The notes: generated by a model not told the origin, from the sequence alone. 29,127 nucleotides of DNA from JAFGPJ01 sp964439135 (GCA_964439135.1 CAYTNN010000031.1:1-29127); one strand, 5' to 3'; shown: positions 1 to 7,689, counted from the first letter of the stretch. Numbers and translations are program-made.

Positions 1-134
1 ATAACAAAGCACTGATTGATGAATTGAAAAATAAAGGCAAGAGAAAGAGCAGGACTAAACTAAGGAAAGAAGGCTTTAAAAAAGTATCGTCGGGGATCAC
101 GAGCCTCGAAGAACTAAAAAGAGTAATAGGATAA
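1..134 (+). CDS. GspE/PilB-family secretion ATPase, C-terminal fragment
   Basis: Only the last 43 codons are inside the window, ending at TAA 132-134. The readable tail contains LRKEGFKKVSSGITSLEEL followed by KRVIG. This matches the C-terminal signature of type II secretion / type IV pilus assembly ATPases (GspE, PilB), where a basic stretch is followed by 'G-[IV]-T-[ST]-L-E-E'. Such ATPases sit at the inner membrane and power assembly of pilin-like subunits. That would fit the four pseudopilin-like proteins elsewhere in the window, though a functional link is inference. The next gene starts 6 bases later, so the two are probably co-transcribed. GspE, PilB and PilT-like members cannot be told apart from the tail alone. 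Confidence 0.7.
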   Translation, partial: NKALIDELKNKGKRKSRTKLRKEGFKKVSSGITSLEELKRVIG

Positions 135-139
135 AGTTT

Positions 140-733
140 ATGGTATTGTTAGCCGGCATATTGGCAGGTGGACTTTGCATTTGGTTTGCCGTCAAAATTG
201 GCTTCTATGAAACGTGGGCTATGCTGTTTAATATCGTAATGGCTGTCTACATAGCTCTTTTTCTGGCCCAGCCGGTTATGGATTTTTTACCTGAAGAAGC
301 GAGCAATATCCGATGCTGTGAGGCACTGACTCTGACAGTTCTCGCGCTAGGCTCTTTTTTAACCCTGTACGGATTAACCTACATATTATTTACAAGCCAG
401 TTTAAGGTAACATTCCCAAAATTATTCGATATTCTCTTCGCAGGCTTGCTGGGTTTCTTCGGAGGCTTCCTTCTCTTGAGTTTCGCAGCACTGATAATCT
501 TCCTTACACCCTTTGGCGGATATGCGGGCATAGAAGATGACAGTGTGGAGTACAACATGTCAAGTGCATACTGGTTATTCGACGGGATTCACTCGATAGT
601 ATCCTCGCCGGACAACGAAATAATAACCGAAAAGGTTATCAAGCAACTACTAAACAAATCACAACCAGCTACTCAGGACAAAAATCATCAACAATCAGAA
701 CCGGACATGCCGACTCGGCCCAATGATACTTAA
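140..733 (+). CDS. CvpA-like integral membrane protein
   Basis: A 197-residue protein with four predicted hydrophobic segments at about residues 2-20, 25-48, 60-85 and 97-122, then a hydrophilic Gln/Pro/Asp-rich tail. The glycine-rich third and fourth helices (LLGFFGGFLLLSFAALI) and the N-terminal helix hairpin resemble the CvpA (colicin V production) family, whose molecular role is poorly defined. The start at 140 is supported by AGGA at 128-131, eight bases upstream and inside the end of the preceding ATPase gene. The two genes therefore form a tight pair. The family call rests on topology and glycine pattern, not on a catalytic motif; an unrelated four-helix membrane protein is possible. 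Confidence 0.5.
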   Translation: MVLLAGILAGGLCIWFAVKIGFYETWAMLFNIVMAVYIALFLAQPVMDFLPEEASNIRCCEALTLTVLALGSFLTLYGLTYILFTSQFKVTFPKLFDILFAGLLGFFGGFLLLSFAALIIFLTPFGGYAGIEDDSVEYNMSSAYWLFDGIHSIVSSPDNEIITEKVIKQLLNKSQPATQDKNHQQSEPDMPTRPNDT

Positions 734-929
734 ACAAATATCCGTTAAAAATTTCAGACCACTCCGCTATCTGATTCTAATCCTTAAGATATTTCAGTGC
801 GGCGACTTTTTCATCATATTCATTTCCCCACGCAGCTTTAATACCTGCAGCTTAGCTTAAGTTAGAACAAGTCCTGTCCAGCACAATCTTACATTTTTCC
901 GGCATTAAAAAGTGAAATATGTAAAAATT

Positions 930-961
930 AATTTGTCTATTCCGACAAATTGTATTAGTAT
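930..961 (+). promoter_or_regulatory. Candidate sigma70 promoter with overlapping perfect dyad
   Basis: A -35-like TTGTCT (933-938) is separated by 17 bases from a -10-like TAGTAT (956-961). The -35 lies inside a perfect inverted repeat, AATTTGTC (930-937) / GACAAATT (944-951), with a 6-base spacer, which is the geometry expected of a repressor operator. The rest of 734-929 is AT-rich and shows no coding signal. The promoter faces the leader ORF and the OLD-family nuclease gene. Confidence 0.45.
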
Positions 962-974
962 ATTATTGTACGTT

Positions 975-990
975 GAGATCGAGTGATCTC
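975..990 (+). promoter_or_regulatory. Small perfect hairpin in 5' leader
   Basis: GAGATC (975-980) and GATCTC (985-990) form a perfect 6-bp stem around the loop GAGT. It sits just downstream of the candidate -10 box, at the 5' end of the expected transcript. It could stabilise the leader or take part in regulation. No further structure was found that would identify a known riboswitch. Confidence 0.3.
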
Positions 991-1054
991 GAGATGCCCG
1001 TCAGCAATGTAGAGGCATTGAGCGGCGGGTATCAACAAGGAAGGAGGTGTTTTT

Positions 1055-1093
1055 ATGGAAGGAGCTGTCTTTTTGATTGGAGTGTTGCGATGA
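1055..1093 (+). CDS. 12-residue leader ORF overlapping the nuclease start (ATGA)
   Basis: This ORF encodes MEGAVFLIGVLR. It has the strongest ribosome-binding site in the area, AAGGAGGTG at 1041-1049, with seven bases between GGAGG and the ATG. Its TGA (1091-1093) overlaps the ATG (1090-1092) of the OLD-family gene as ATGA. The nuclease ATG has no comparable Shine-Dalgarno sequence of its own, so the arrangement suggests translational coupling. The alternative is that the nuclease initiates at an upstream TTG (973) in another frame, which lacks a ribosome-binding site. There is no direct evidence that the peptide is made. Confidence 0.45.
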   Translation: MEGAVFLIGVLR

Positions 1094-2910
1094 AACTTAA
1101 GTCTATGCAGGTTAAAAATTTCAAGTGTGCCGAAGACTCTACGTGGTTCGATATTTGCCCTGTGACGTGTCTTGTTGGGAAAAACGAGGCAGGCAAAACC
1201 TCGTTGCTCGAGGCTCTGCACAAGCTGAATTCGGATGTAGCCGAACTGGGCGAATTTGATGTTCTGCTGGAGTATCCGAGGCGGCGGCGTAAGGAATATC
1301 AGCGCCGAACAAGTGCCACACCGGACGACGCGTTAATCACTCGATGGGAGCTCGAAGATAAGGACGTAAAAGCGCTCGTGGATCAACTCGGTGCCGGTGC
1401 CGTAAAATCCAGAATTGTGGAAATCCGCAAAGGTTACTATCCGGGACAACGATGGGTGTTTTTAAACGACCAGACTTCGCAAAAAGAATCGATGCCGGCA
1501 TCAGTCCAGGTAAAAATGGAGAAGCTTTTGCCGAAGTTCCTGTATTTCTCCAAGTGCAACATTATGGATGGCCGCATCGCTATCGACTACATTATCAAAA
1601 AACAGGAGCGAGGCAAGCTCTCGGGCCCGGAACGCGTATTCCTGGCACTGCTCGACCTGGTGGGGACAAAGCCCGAACACTTATCGAGCATCGATAATTC
1701 CGAGGAATTAATTGCGGACCTGGAGGCTGCCTCGGCGCCGATTACCGAGCAGATTTCCAGATACTGGAGCCAGAACACAACTCTGCGAGTTTCCTTCCTG
1801 CTACACCCCGGAAAACTACAGGACCCACCTCCATTCGATCAGGGACAGATTTTGGAGACGCGTATCCTTAATACCAGACATAACCTGACGCTGAATTTTG
1901 ACGAGCGGAGCACAGGCTTCGCATGGTTCTTTTCCTTCCTCGTGTGGTTCTCCCAGGTTAAAAGGGCCTTCGGGGACAATCTCTTTATATTGCTGGACGA
2001 CCCCGGTATCGGGCTGCACGCAAAGGCGCAGGAAGACCTTCTCTGGTATATTTCACAGGAACTTGAACCGAATTACCAAGTGATTTATACGACCCATTCG
2101 CCGTTCATGGTCGATCCCAATAACCTGCAGCGGGCCCGAACGGTCGAAGACATTATCTCGACAGGAGATGACGGCAGGGAAAAATACCTCGGCACGAAGG
2201 TCGGCGAAAAGGTCTTCAGCACAGACACCGATACCCTTATCCCGCTGCGTGCGGCGCTGGGCTACGAAATGATGCGGTCGATGGTAGCGGGGCACAAAAC
2301 GCTGCTTGTCGAGAGTATGACCGAGACGTTTTATCTCAACTGGTTCTCAACCCGGCTGAACGAGAAAGGCCGGGTCGGATTGGATTCTTCATGGAAGATT
2401 GTGCCGTGCGGTGGCGGCGAGAAAATCGGCGCCTTTCTGGGCCTGTTCGGAGCCAACCAGGGCGACGTCGTAGTGCTGATGGATGTGGACGGTGGACAAA
2501 AGAGACTCGAACAACTCCGCGAGTCCGAGCTTTTGCGAGGCTGCGGTATCCTTACGATGGATAAATATATTAATACCGAGGAAGGGAGTATTGAGGATTT
2601 GATCGGCTGGCCAACATATTTCGCTCTCGTCAATCTTTGCTATAAACTGCCGAGGAGAAAGCGGCTGTCGCTAAAGGCACCGGGCGAGACCGAAAGCATC
2701 GACGGTCAGACGAAACGCCTTGTCCGGCAGGTCGAAGAGCACTTCGCTGCCGCCGGGCCCGATATTGGCTCATTCGACCGCCAAAGACCGGCAGAATTCC
2801 TTGTAGAGAACACCGTCAAATGCCTCAAAAAACTGCCCGATTTGTCCAAGGCGCTCGATCGGTTCGAAAAACTCTTCGCGGACATCAACACCAGCCGGCA
2901 AAACCCGTAG
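1090..2910 (+). CDS. OLD-family ATP-dependent nuclease (AAA ATPase + TOPRIM)
   Basis: A 606-residue protein from the ATG at 1090 (MKLKSMQVKNFK), which is where homology to SMC/OLD ATPases normally begins. The ABC-type ATPase half carries Walker A GKNEAGKTS (residues 30-38) and a Walker B-like FILLDDPGIGLH (299-310). The C-terminal half is a TOPRIM domain, with LLVESMTE (Glu408) and LMDVDGG (Asp465, Asp467) as candidate metal ligands. OLD proteins are ATP-dependent nucleases; some act in phage defence (P2 Old, GajA of Gabija). No UvrD-like GajB partner follows, so it resembles a stand-alone class 1 OLD. Its promoter and leader ORF make it a single-gene unit. A convergent zinc-ribbon gene lies downstream. 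Family confidence is high; the biological role is not known. Confidence 0.85.
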   Translation: MKLKSMQVKNFKCAEDSTWFDICPVTCLVGKNEAGKTSLLEALHKLNSDVAELGEFDVLLEYPRRRRKEYQRRTSATPDDALITRWELEDKDVKALVDQLGAGAVKSRIVEIRKGYYPGQRWVFLNDQTSQKESMPASVQVKMEKLLPKFLYFSKCNIMDGRIAIDYIIKKQERGKLSGPERVFLALLDLVGTKPEHLSSIDNSEELIADLEAASAPITEQISRYWSQNTTLRVSFLLHPGKLQDPPPFDQGQILETRILNTRHNLTLNFDERSTGFAWFFSFLVWFSQVKRAFGDNLFILLDDPGIGLHAKAQEDLLWYISQELEPNYQVIYTTHSPFMVDPNNLQRARTVEDIISTGDDGREKYLGTKVGEKVFSTDTDTLIPLRAALGYEMMRSMVAGHKTLLVESMTETFYLNWFSTRLNEKGRVGLDSSWKIVPCGGGEKIGAFLGLFGANQGDVVVLMDVDGGQKRLEQLRESELLRGCGILTMDKYINTEEGSIEDLIGWPTYFALVNLCYKLPRRKRLSLKAPGETESIDGQTKRLVRQVEEHFAAAGPDIGSFDRQRPAEFLVENTVKCLKKLPDLSKALDRFEKLFADINTSRQNP

Positions 2911-3046
2911 GCGCTCAAGGCACCGGGCTACACGCAGGCCCGTTCGATTGTCGATATCGAGCCGGGTAAAAAAACCGGCCAATTATCAGAAGCTGAAAAA
3001 GTGTGATGAGCGAACAAAGCGCTCAATAAGTGGCGGGCCTTAAGCG

Positions 3047-3283
3047 TCACAAACTATTAGGGCAGGAACCGCCCTGGCAGAAATCGGTCGGACATGGACC
3101 GCTCGGACACGTCTCGCAGGCATGGCTCGTTGATTTACCACGCCCGACGGCAAAATCCGAGAGCAGTTTTTGCACATCGGAGCTGTTGCACTTATCGCAG
3201 GTATGTTTTTGAGGAGTCCGTGTCTTTTCGAGAAACTCCATCGTATGTCCGCATTTATTGCACTTGTATTCGAATATCGGCAT
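3047..3283 (-). CDS. FmdB-family zinc-ribbon regulatory-like protein with Cys-rich tail
   Basis: A 78-residue protein starting MPIFEYKC, the usual start of the FmdB/CxxC-CxxC-SSSS family. Zinc ligands are Cys8/Cys11 (CNKC) and Cys29/Cys32 (CDKC), followed by NSSDVQKLLS. The chosen ATG at 3283 has GAGG six bases upstream, so the longer frame from 3295 is unlikely. The last 25 residues hold five further cysteines (CETCP, PCP, FCQGGSCP), which could bind another metal ion. Family members are small putative regulators of unproven function. It is 31 bases downstream of the kinase-phosphatase fusion on the same strand and may be the last gene of that operon. Confidence 0.8.
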   Translation of the reverse strand: MPIFEYKCNKCGHTMEFLEKTRTPQKHTCDKCNSSDVQKLLSDFAVGRGKSTSHACETCPSGPCPTDFCQGGSCPNSL

Positions 3284-3314
3284 ATTTAACCTCAAATGAA
3301 AGAACGCCGGTGTG

Positions 3315-5213
3315 TCACTCTGGGAATAACAACTTTAATAATTTATCCTGCTGCGAGAAGTCGGGGACGACGATATGAGCGCCGGCTTTAACGAGTCGGG
3401 TTCGTTTTTCCGGATTCAGGCCGTGGCGGCGGATCTCATCGGTCGCGATACCGACGGCAATGCCGTCGCGTTTCCGGCATTCCCGTATCTCGACGGGGCC
3501 GTCGCCGAAGACGGCTAATTCGGATCCCTGCAGGTTGTTTTCGGTCATGATTTTTTCAATGACCATCTTCTTTGAATATTTGGCAATATCTCCAACGCTG
3601 CCGTAAATCCCGCCGTCAAAAAGCTCCGCGTAGCCAAGCGCTTTGGACTCGGCGACAACATCTTCGCAATCGGTCCCGCTGGCCAGGTAAAGTTTTATGC
3701 CCTTATTTCGCAGGGCTTCCAGGAATTCCAAAGAGCCTTTTATGGTATAGTCATGGATATCGAGCTCGCCGCGTTTGAATTTTTCGATACGCTTGTTGAC
3801 GAGTTCCATCAAAGCGTCATTGTAGATTTCCTTGTAGCCGAACTTGTCGCGGATTTTGTCGCCGGGGACAAGGCCGAATTCTTTGACCATCTCGACCAGC
3901 ACTTCCATCTGCACTATTGTCTGGATACCCGTTGACTGGTCGATATAGTCGAGGACACGGTTTCGCACCTGGTGATAGAGTGTCTCATCGGCGGTTTTGT
4001 ATTTGTCGCCGAGTATCGCCCTTATCATCACAGGGGCCATTACCTGCTCCCAGCCCTGCCTTAACGTGCTTACTGTTCCATCGTGATCGAAGACGGCGTG
4101 CTTTATCCGGGCCTGGGGCATCGATTCGGAGCAAAGTTCTATTTCGGTGTCATCGAGATAACGGGCGCCGCGCCTATCGGTCGCAAGCTCCGGTTGATAG
4201 ATATAATCTGCATCTTTGCCGATTTCGAGAATCTCCGGCCCCGAGGCGGTGCCCGTTTGGAACAATTTCTGGACGGTGACAGCAGCGGCAATATTTGCGA
4301 ACTCAGCGGCTTCCGCAGGTGGAAGCCCCGCTCCCAGACACAACGCCAGGGCGCTTGTCACCGTATCGCCCGCGCCGACAATATCGAGCTTTTTCAATAA
4401 TTGAATACCCGGCACCTCGTGGTAGCCGTCGGAATCAATTGTGATGATCCCACGTGAGCCGCGAGTCAGAAATACCGGCTTGCTGAACTGCCGATATAAG
4501 TTCCCGGCGTATTTTTTCACGTCCGCCAGTGTAAGAACATCGTCCAGTTTTACTTCGATGTTATTCAGTTGGGCCGCTTCCATATCATTTGTTTTGCGGT
4601 AAATGTCCCTGAATTTGCTGCCGTAGTGCCGGGAATCAAGCAGGACTATTTTATCCCTGAACTTTCCAAAAAGCTCGTTCGCGGAGTCTATGAAAGATTC
4701 GTTCGTGATACTGCCCGGCACCTGCTGGTTGAATATCAAGGCATCCGCCGTCTGCAGGGCATTTTTTATGCCGCTCAGGAGGGCCTGGTCGGTTGCCTCG
4801 GTTCGTTTGTTAAAAAAGCCGAAGTCCATCCGCGGCAGTTCGTTGCCCTCAAGATACGGCTTGCCGAACGTGACCGTGTCGAAATTATCCTTTTGAACGA
4901 CTAAATAAGTCGTATCAACACCCAGCTCTTTGAGTTGACGAGTCAATTCTCTTCCGAAGATGTCATTTCCGACGACACCTATAACCTGAATCGACGCCGG
5001 TTCGAGAGCGGCAAGATTGGCGACAACATTGGATGCGCCGCCGAGCGAATAGTTATGCCTGGCGACCGCCTGGGCCTGCAGGCCGGTTTCGAGCGAAACT
5101 TCAGAACCGCAGGGATCGAGCAGCCAGTACGCGTCAACACAGAAATCGCCGTAAACCGCGACTTTGACATTCTTAATGCGAGCCAGGATTTCGCTGATGC
5201 GCTGTTCTTTCAT
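3315..5213 (-). CDS. PfkB-family sugar kinase fused to HAD-superfamily phosphatase
   Basis: A 632-residue two-domain protein. Residues 1-335 are a PfkB/ribokinase-type kinase most like heptose-7-phosphate kinases (HldE/RfaE N-domain). It has VYGDFCVDAYW near the start, the glycine-rich SLGGASNVVANLAAL (57-70) and the catalytic GAGD (280-283, Asp283 as base). Residues 370-632 are a HAD hydrolase: motif I DHDGT (Asp376/Asp378), motif II at LASGTD (510-515), a motif III lysine near 548-549 and motif IV FGDGP (569-573). A kinase and a phosphatase in one chain would act on different positions of a phosphorylated sugar, as in the HldE/GmhB heptose route, but the substrate is inferred. Its ATG overlaps the stop of the upstream gene (ATGA at 5210-5213), indicating coupled translation. 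Confidence 0.85.
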   Translation of the reverse strand: MKEQRISEILARIKNVKVAVYGDFCVDAYWLLDPCGSEVSLETGLQAQAVARHNYSLGGASNVVANLAALEPASIQVIGVVGNDIFGRELTRQLKELGVDTTYLVVQKDNFDTVTFGKPYLEGNELPRMDFGFFNKRTEATDQALLSGIKNALQTADALIFNQQVPGSITNESFIDSANELFGKFRDKIVLLDSRHYGSKFRDIYRKTNDMEAAQLNNIEVKLDDVLTLADVKKYAGNLYRQFSKPVFLTRGSRGIITIDSDGYHEVPGIQLLKKLDIVGAGDTVTSALALCLGAGLPPAEAAEFANIAAAVTVQKLFQTGTASGPEILEIGKDADYIYQPELATDRRGARYLDDTEIELCSESMPQARIKHAVFDHDGTVSTLRQGWEQVMAPVMIRAILGDKYKTADETLYHQVRNRVLDYIDQSTGIQTIVQMEVLVEMVKEFGLVPGDKIRDKFGYKEIYNDALMELVNKRIEKFKRGELDIHDYTIKGSLEFLEALRNKGIKLYLASGTDCEDVVAESKALGYAELFDGGIYGSVGDIAKYSKKMVIEKIMTENNLQGSELAVFGDGPVEIRECRKRDGIAVGIATDEIRRHGLNPEKRTRLVKAGAHIVVPDFSQQDKLLKLLFPE

Positions 5214-6298
5214 TGTTCGACACCTTTTTGCTGCGACAGTTGTATCGTCTTCTTATAGAGCAACGGAAATGTCTGTTTCTGGTTGCCCTGTATGTAAAAG
5301 CCTTTACCGGCGAAGGACTGGGGGATTCGGGTGACAACGCTTTTCTGGTCGCGGAAATAATAGCCCTGCGAAGATTCGTCGCTTTGTGTCGAGGGCGTCC
5401 CGCCCTCGAATCGCGGGCTGGAAGCCCGCGACACATCCTCGCGTAGATCGAAGTCGGCAGTGAGAATACCATTAGGGACGCTGCCTGTGTTGGCGGCGAT
5501 TGAGACGGCCTTGAGCAGAACTTCCGGCCCGGTCACGGCGCTTCCGATGTTTAGCACCACGCCCCCGGCGGTAAGTCCGGCGATTTGGTTCGTGTAAATA
5601 AGAAAATCCCTGCCGGAACAGCCGCCCTTGGCCTGGCCGTCAAAAGATGGATGCTGGTCGATTACGTCCGTGCCTATCCCGACGTGAACCGTGAAAGGAA
5701 CTTTGTTCTCGTAGCAGGCGACAAGGAGACTGACCTCGGGATGAGCGAAAGTGTCCGGCAAATCGGCTTCCGCAGACGAGGCAAGAATCTCCCGAAGGAA
5801 ATCCTCGTCACATATCGCCCTGCCGAGTGATTCGCCGAGCCCGAGTTTATATTTATTGCCGACGGACATAGCGTAATTGATGTACGCAAATTCGCGGGCC
5901 ATCCCGAACCGGCCTTTGCTCAGGGCATCCGGGACATTTTCGCTGGTCTGGCCGATCAGGGCCAGCTCGAAATCGTGAATGGCCGTGGCACAGTTGCCGG
6001 CGACAAGACTGACAAGACCTCGCTTTACCATCTCGGCAAGCAGAGGGCCAAGGCCGTTCTTTATCAAATGGGCGCCGGTAAAAATGATAACGGGCCTGCC
6101 GGCCTGCCGGCTCGAAACCATCGCTCGGGCAATATTCTCAATCTCATCGCATGTCTTGACGGGTAAATCAAGAGCGAGATCGTCGATGCTTTCAGGCCGG
6201 ACAAGGTCGTCGAGCGTAACCTTATTCGAGCGCGTATCCAACGGATACGTATTGACTCGACCGAGGTCAAAGGCGTTATACCTGCCATCGTAATCCAT
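5210..6298 (-). CDS. Conserved protein of uncertain function in sugar operon, carrying a REP-like insertion
   Basis: A 362-residue soluble protein that I recognise only as a conserved bacterial family without a secure function. Its motif-rich segments are FTGAHLIKNGLGPLLAEMV (73-91), CATAIHDFELALIGQTSEN (103-121), GIGTDVIDQHPSFDG (207-221) and LNIGSAVTGPEVLLKA (249-264). The His/Asp-rich HPSFDG segment and glycine-rich turns suggest an enzyme with a Rossmann-like fold. Deoxyhypusine synthase was considered, but the key motifs do not convince. Residues 288-305 are encoded by a palindromic REP-like element inserted in frame, in what should be a surface loop before the conserved C-terminal GYYFRDQK block. 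The gene is 11 bases after the epimerase gene and overlaps the kinase-phosphatase gene by four bases, so it probably acts in the same pathway. Confidence 0.6.
   Translation of the reverse strand: MDYDGRYNAFDLGRVNTYPLDTRSNKVTLDDLVRPESIDDLALDLPVKTCDEIENIARAMVSSRQAGRPVIIFTGAHLIKNGLGPLLAEMVKRGLVSLVAGNCATAIHDFELALIGQTSENVPDALSKGRFGMAREFAYINYAMSVGNKYKLGLGESLGRAICDEDFLREILASSAEADLPDTFAHPEVSLLVACYENKVPFTVHVGIGTDVIDQHPSFDGQAKGGCSGRDFLIYTNQIAGLTAGGVVLNIGSAVTGPEVLLKAVSIAANTGSVPNGILTADFDLREDVSRASSPRFEGGTPSTQSDESSQGYYFRDQKSVVTRIPQSFAGKGFYIQGNQKQTFPLLYKKTIQLSQQKGVEQ
5385..5435. repeat. REP-like three-stem palindromic element inside a coding region
   Basis: The element has an outer stem TGTGTCG (5385-5391) / CGACACA (5429-5435). 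Inside are two perfect hairpins: CGAGGGCG / CGCCCTCG (5390-5397 / 5401-5408, loop TCC) and CGCGGGCT / AGCCCGCG (5412-5419 / 5423-5430, loop GGA). The whole 51 bp could fold as a cloverleaf on either strand. It is 17 codons long, keeps the reading frame of the host gene and encodes VSRASSPRFEGGTPST. GC-rich twin-hairpin repeats of this kind are typical of dispersed REP/BIME-like elements; the dispersed copies cannot be checked from one window. Confidence 0.75.
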
Positions 6299-6309
6299 AG
6301 AAATCCCCG

Positions 6310-7590
6310 CTACTGAAGCTTTTCACTCAACTTTTCGAGCCGCTTGATGGATTCCACCATACACCGGATAGTGTGATAGTTGACTTTCCATGAATGGCTC
6401 ATGTGGGTCCAGATGGGCTTGCCTTCTCTGGTCAGCAACGGCCACCATTCGCCGACGGGATGATTGATCATCTTGTCGAAAACAAAACGGTGCACATTTT
6501 CATAGGCGGGCCAGTATTCCTCGGGCCCGAACCGCAGGCACGCCTCCAGCATTCCTATCATCACCTCCGCCTGCTGCCAGAACTCCTTTTCCATATCGTA
6601 AACGCCGCCGGCGTGCGGCCCTTCGACATAAACGCCGCCATACTCCCAATCGACGCCGTTATCACGCCCATGATCCGTCGCCTTCTTGATGATGTCCCTG
6701 TACTGGTCAAAGCCTGTGCCCATAATGTCCGTTGCGTGGGCGAGCAGCCAGGCAAACTCGACATTGTGTCCCGCCGAGGTATTATCCCCGGCGTTGTCTT
6801 TTTGCCCGCCTTCGGCAAAGCGATCCCAGCCCCAGACGATATCGAACTTTATCTGCGGAGCGATTTTCCAATCGACGGTGAACTGCGGGATGCCGGTGGC
6901 ATATTTCGGGTGAATGATCCGCTTGATGAGCAGGTCGATATCCTCGACAAGCGTTCGCCGGTGTATGGATTGGCCGGTGCATTCATAGAGCGTAGTGAAG
7001 GCTTCCATAAGGTGCATGTGGACATCGAGGGTTTTTCGGTCGCCACCCTGCGGGCCTGGGCCACAGAGGTCCCAGTTCCTCTCGAACATCTCGAAGTAGC
7101 CGCCATACATGGTGTCGGCGGCGTATTTCTTTAGCAGGTCGAAGGTTTTCCCGGCGTATTCGACGCCGCGCTGGTCCCCGGTGGCCATGGTATATTCGCT
7201 GAGGGCGTACATGATAAAAGACAGGCCGTAGAGGATTTTCTTATCGCAGGTGACATTACCCGCACGGTCGGTAATCCAGAAAAAGCCGCCGTATTCGCTG
7301 TCCCACATCTTGTCGATGAGAAAATCGACGCCGTGGCTGGCGTATTCGGCGCATCTGCCGTCACCATAGCCCGCCCGGTGGGCGGATGCCATGGAATAAA
7401 CGGTGCGGGCCTGGGCGAGCATGGATTTCTCGTCTTCGCCGCTGTCGTTGCCGTCTTTATCGAAATGCGTAATGAAGCCACCGTTCTTGTCATCTTTACA
7501 CCGGTCTATCCAGAACGGAAGCAGCTCGGTAGTAAAATGCTGCCTGCACTCTTCGAGGCATGCGGATACTTTTTTAGCATCGATAGCCAT
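6310..7590 (-). CDS. AGE-family epimerase (N-acylglucosamine / cellobiose 2-epimerase-like)
   Basis: A 426-residue (alpha/alpha)6-barrel-type protein. The family landmarks are all present: AQARTVYSM (59-67, with the conserved Arg62), TLDVHMHLMEAFTTLY (187-202, His191/His193), GHNVEFAWLL (274-283, His275), EWWPLL (381-386) and HSWKVNYHTIRCM (399-411, His406). In AGE-type enzymes the two catalytic histidines that shuttle the C2 proton lie in the GHxxE and WKxxYH motifs. The KTLDVHMH block is closer to cellobiose/mannose 2-epimerases than to renin-binding-protein types. Length is normal for the family. GAAAGGA seven bases upstream supports the start. It is the first gene of the operon with the unknown protein and the kinase-phosphatase fusion, suggesting that it supplies an epimerised sugar to them. 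Confidence 0.9.
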   Translation of the reverse strand: MAIDAKKVSACLEECRQHFTTELLPFWIDRCKDDKNGGFITHFDKDGNDSGEDEKSMLAQARTVYSMASAHRAGYGDGRCAEYASHGVDFLIDKMWDSEYGGFFWITDRAGNVTCDKKILYGLSFIMYALSEYTMATGDQRGVEYAGKTFDLLKKYAADTMYGGYFEMFERNWDLCGPGPQGGDRKTLDVHMHLMEAFTTLYECTGQSIHRRTLVEDIDLLIKRIIHPKYATGIPQFTVDWKIAPQIKFDIVWGWDRFAEGGQKDNAGDNTSAGHNVEFAWLLAHATDIMGTGFDQYRDIIKKATDHGRDNGVDWEYGGVYVEGPHAGGVYDMEKEFWQQAEVMIGMLEACLRFGPEEYWPAYENVHRFVFDKMINHPVGEWWPLLTREGKPIWTHMSHSWKVNYHTIRCMVESIKRLEKLSEKLQ

Positions 7591-7660
7591 TGTGCAATCC
7601 TTTCAATAGGTCGATCAGATATCTATCGTCAACAGGTCCAGGTACTCATGGAATCCGCAC

Positions 7661-7689
7661 ATAATAACAAAAACACTCGTTAACAGCAA
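7661..7689 (-). promoter_or_regulatory. Candidate promoter of the epimerase operon
   Basis: On the minus strand, TTGCTG (7689-7684) and TATTAT (7666-7661) are separated by exactly 17 bases. They lie about 70 bases upstream of the epimerase ATG. The rest of 7591-7913 has no ORF worth calling. It holds only the inverted repeat at 7893-7909, listed separately. Confidence 0.45.

Noticed and set aside
973..1089. N-terminal extension of the OLD nuclease from the TTG at 973
   Set aside because: No ribosome-binding site before the TTG. The extra 39 residues do not resemble OLD proteins, and the region contains the leader ORF and a hairpin. The ATG at 1090 begins at the expected ATPase strand.
2951..2985. 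GCCGG...CCGGC as a terminator after the nuclease gene
   Set aside because: The stem is only five base pairs, with an A-rich loop and no U tract.
5210..6298. Annotation of the middle operon gene as deoxyhypusine synthase
   Set aside because: Some segments look similar in style, but the known catalytic-lysine and NAD-binding context of deoxyhypusine synthase could not be matched, so no function was assigned.
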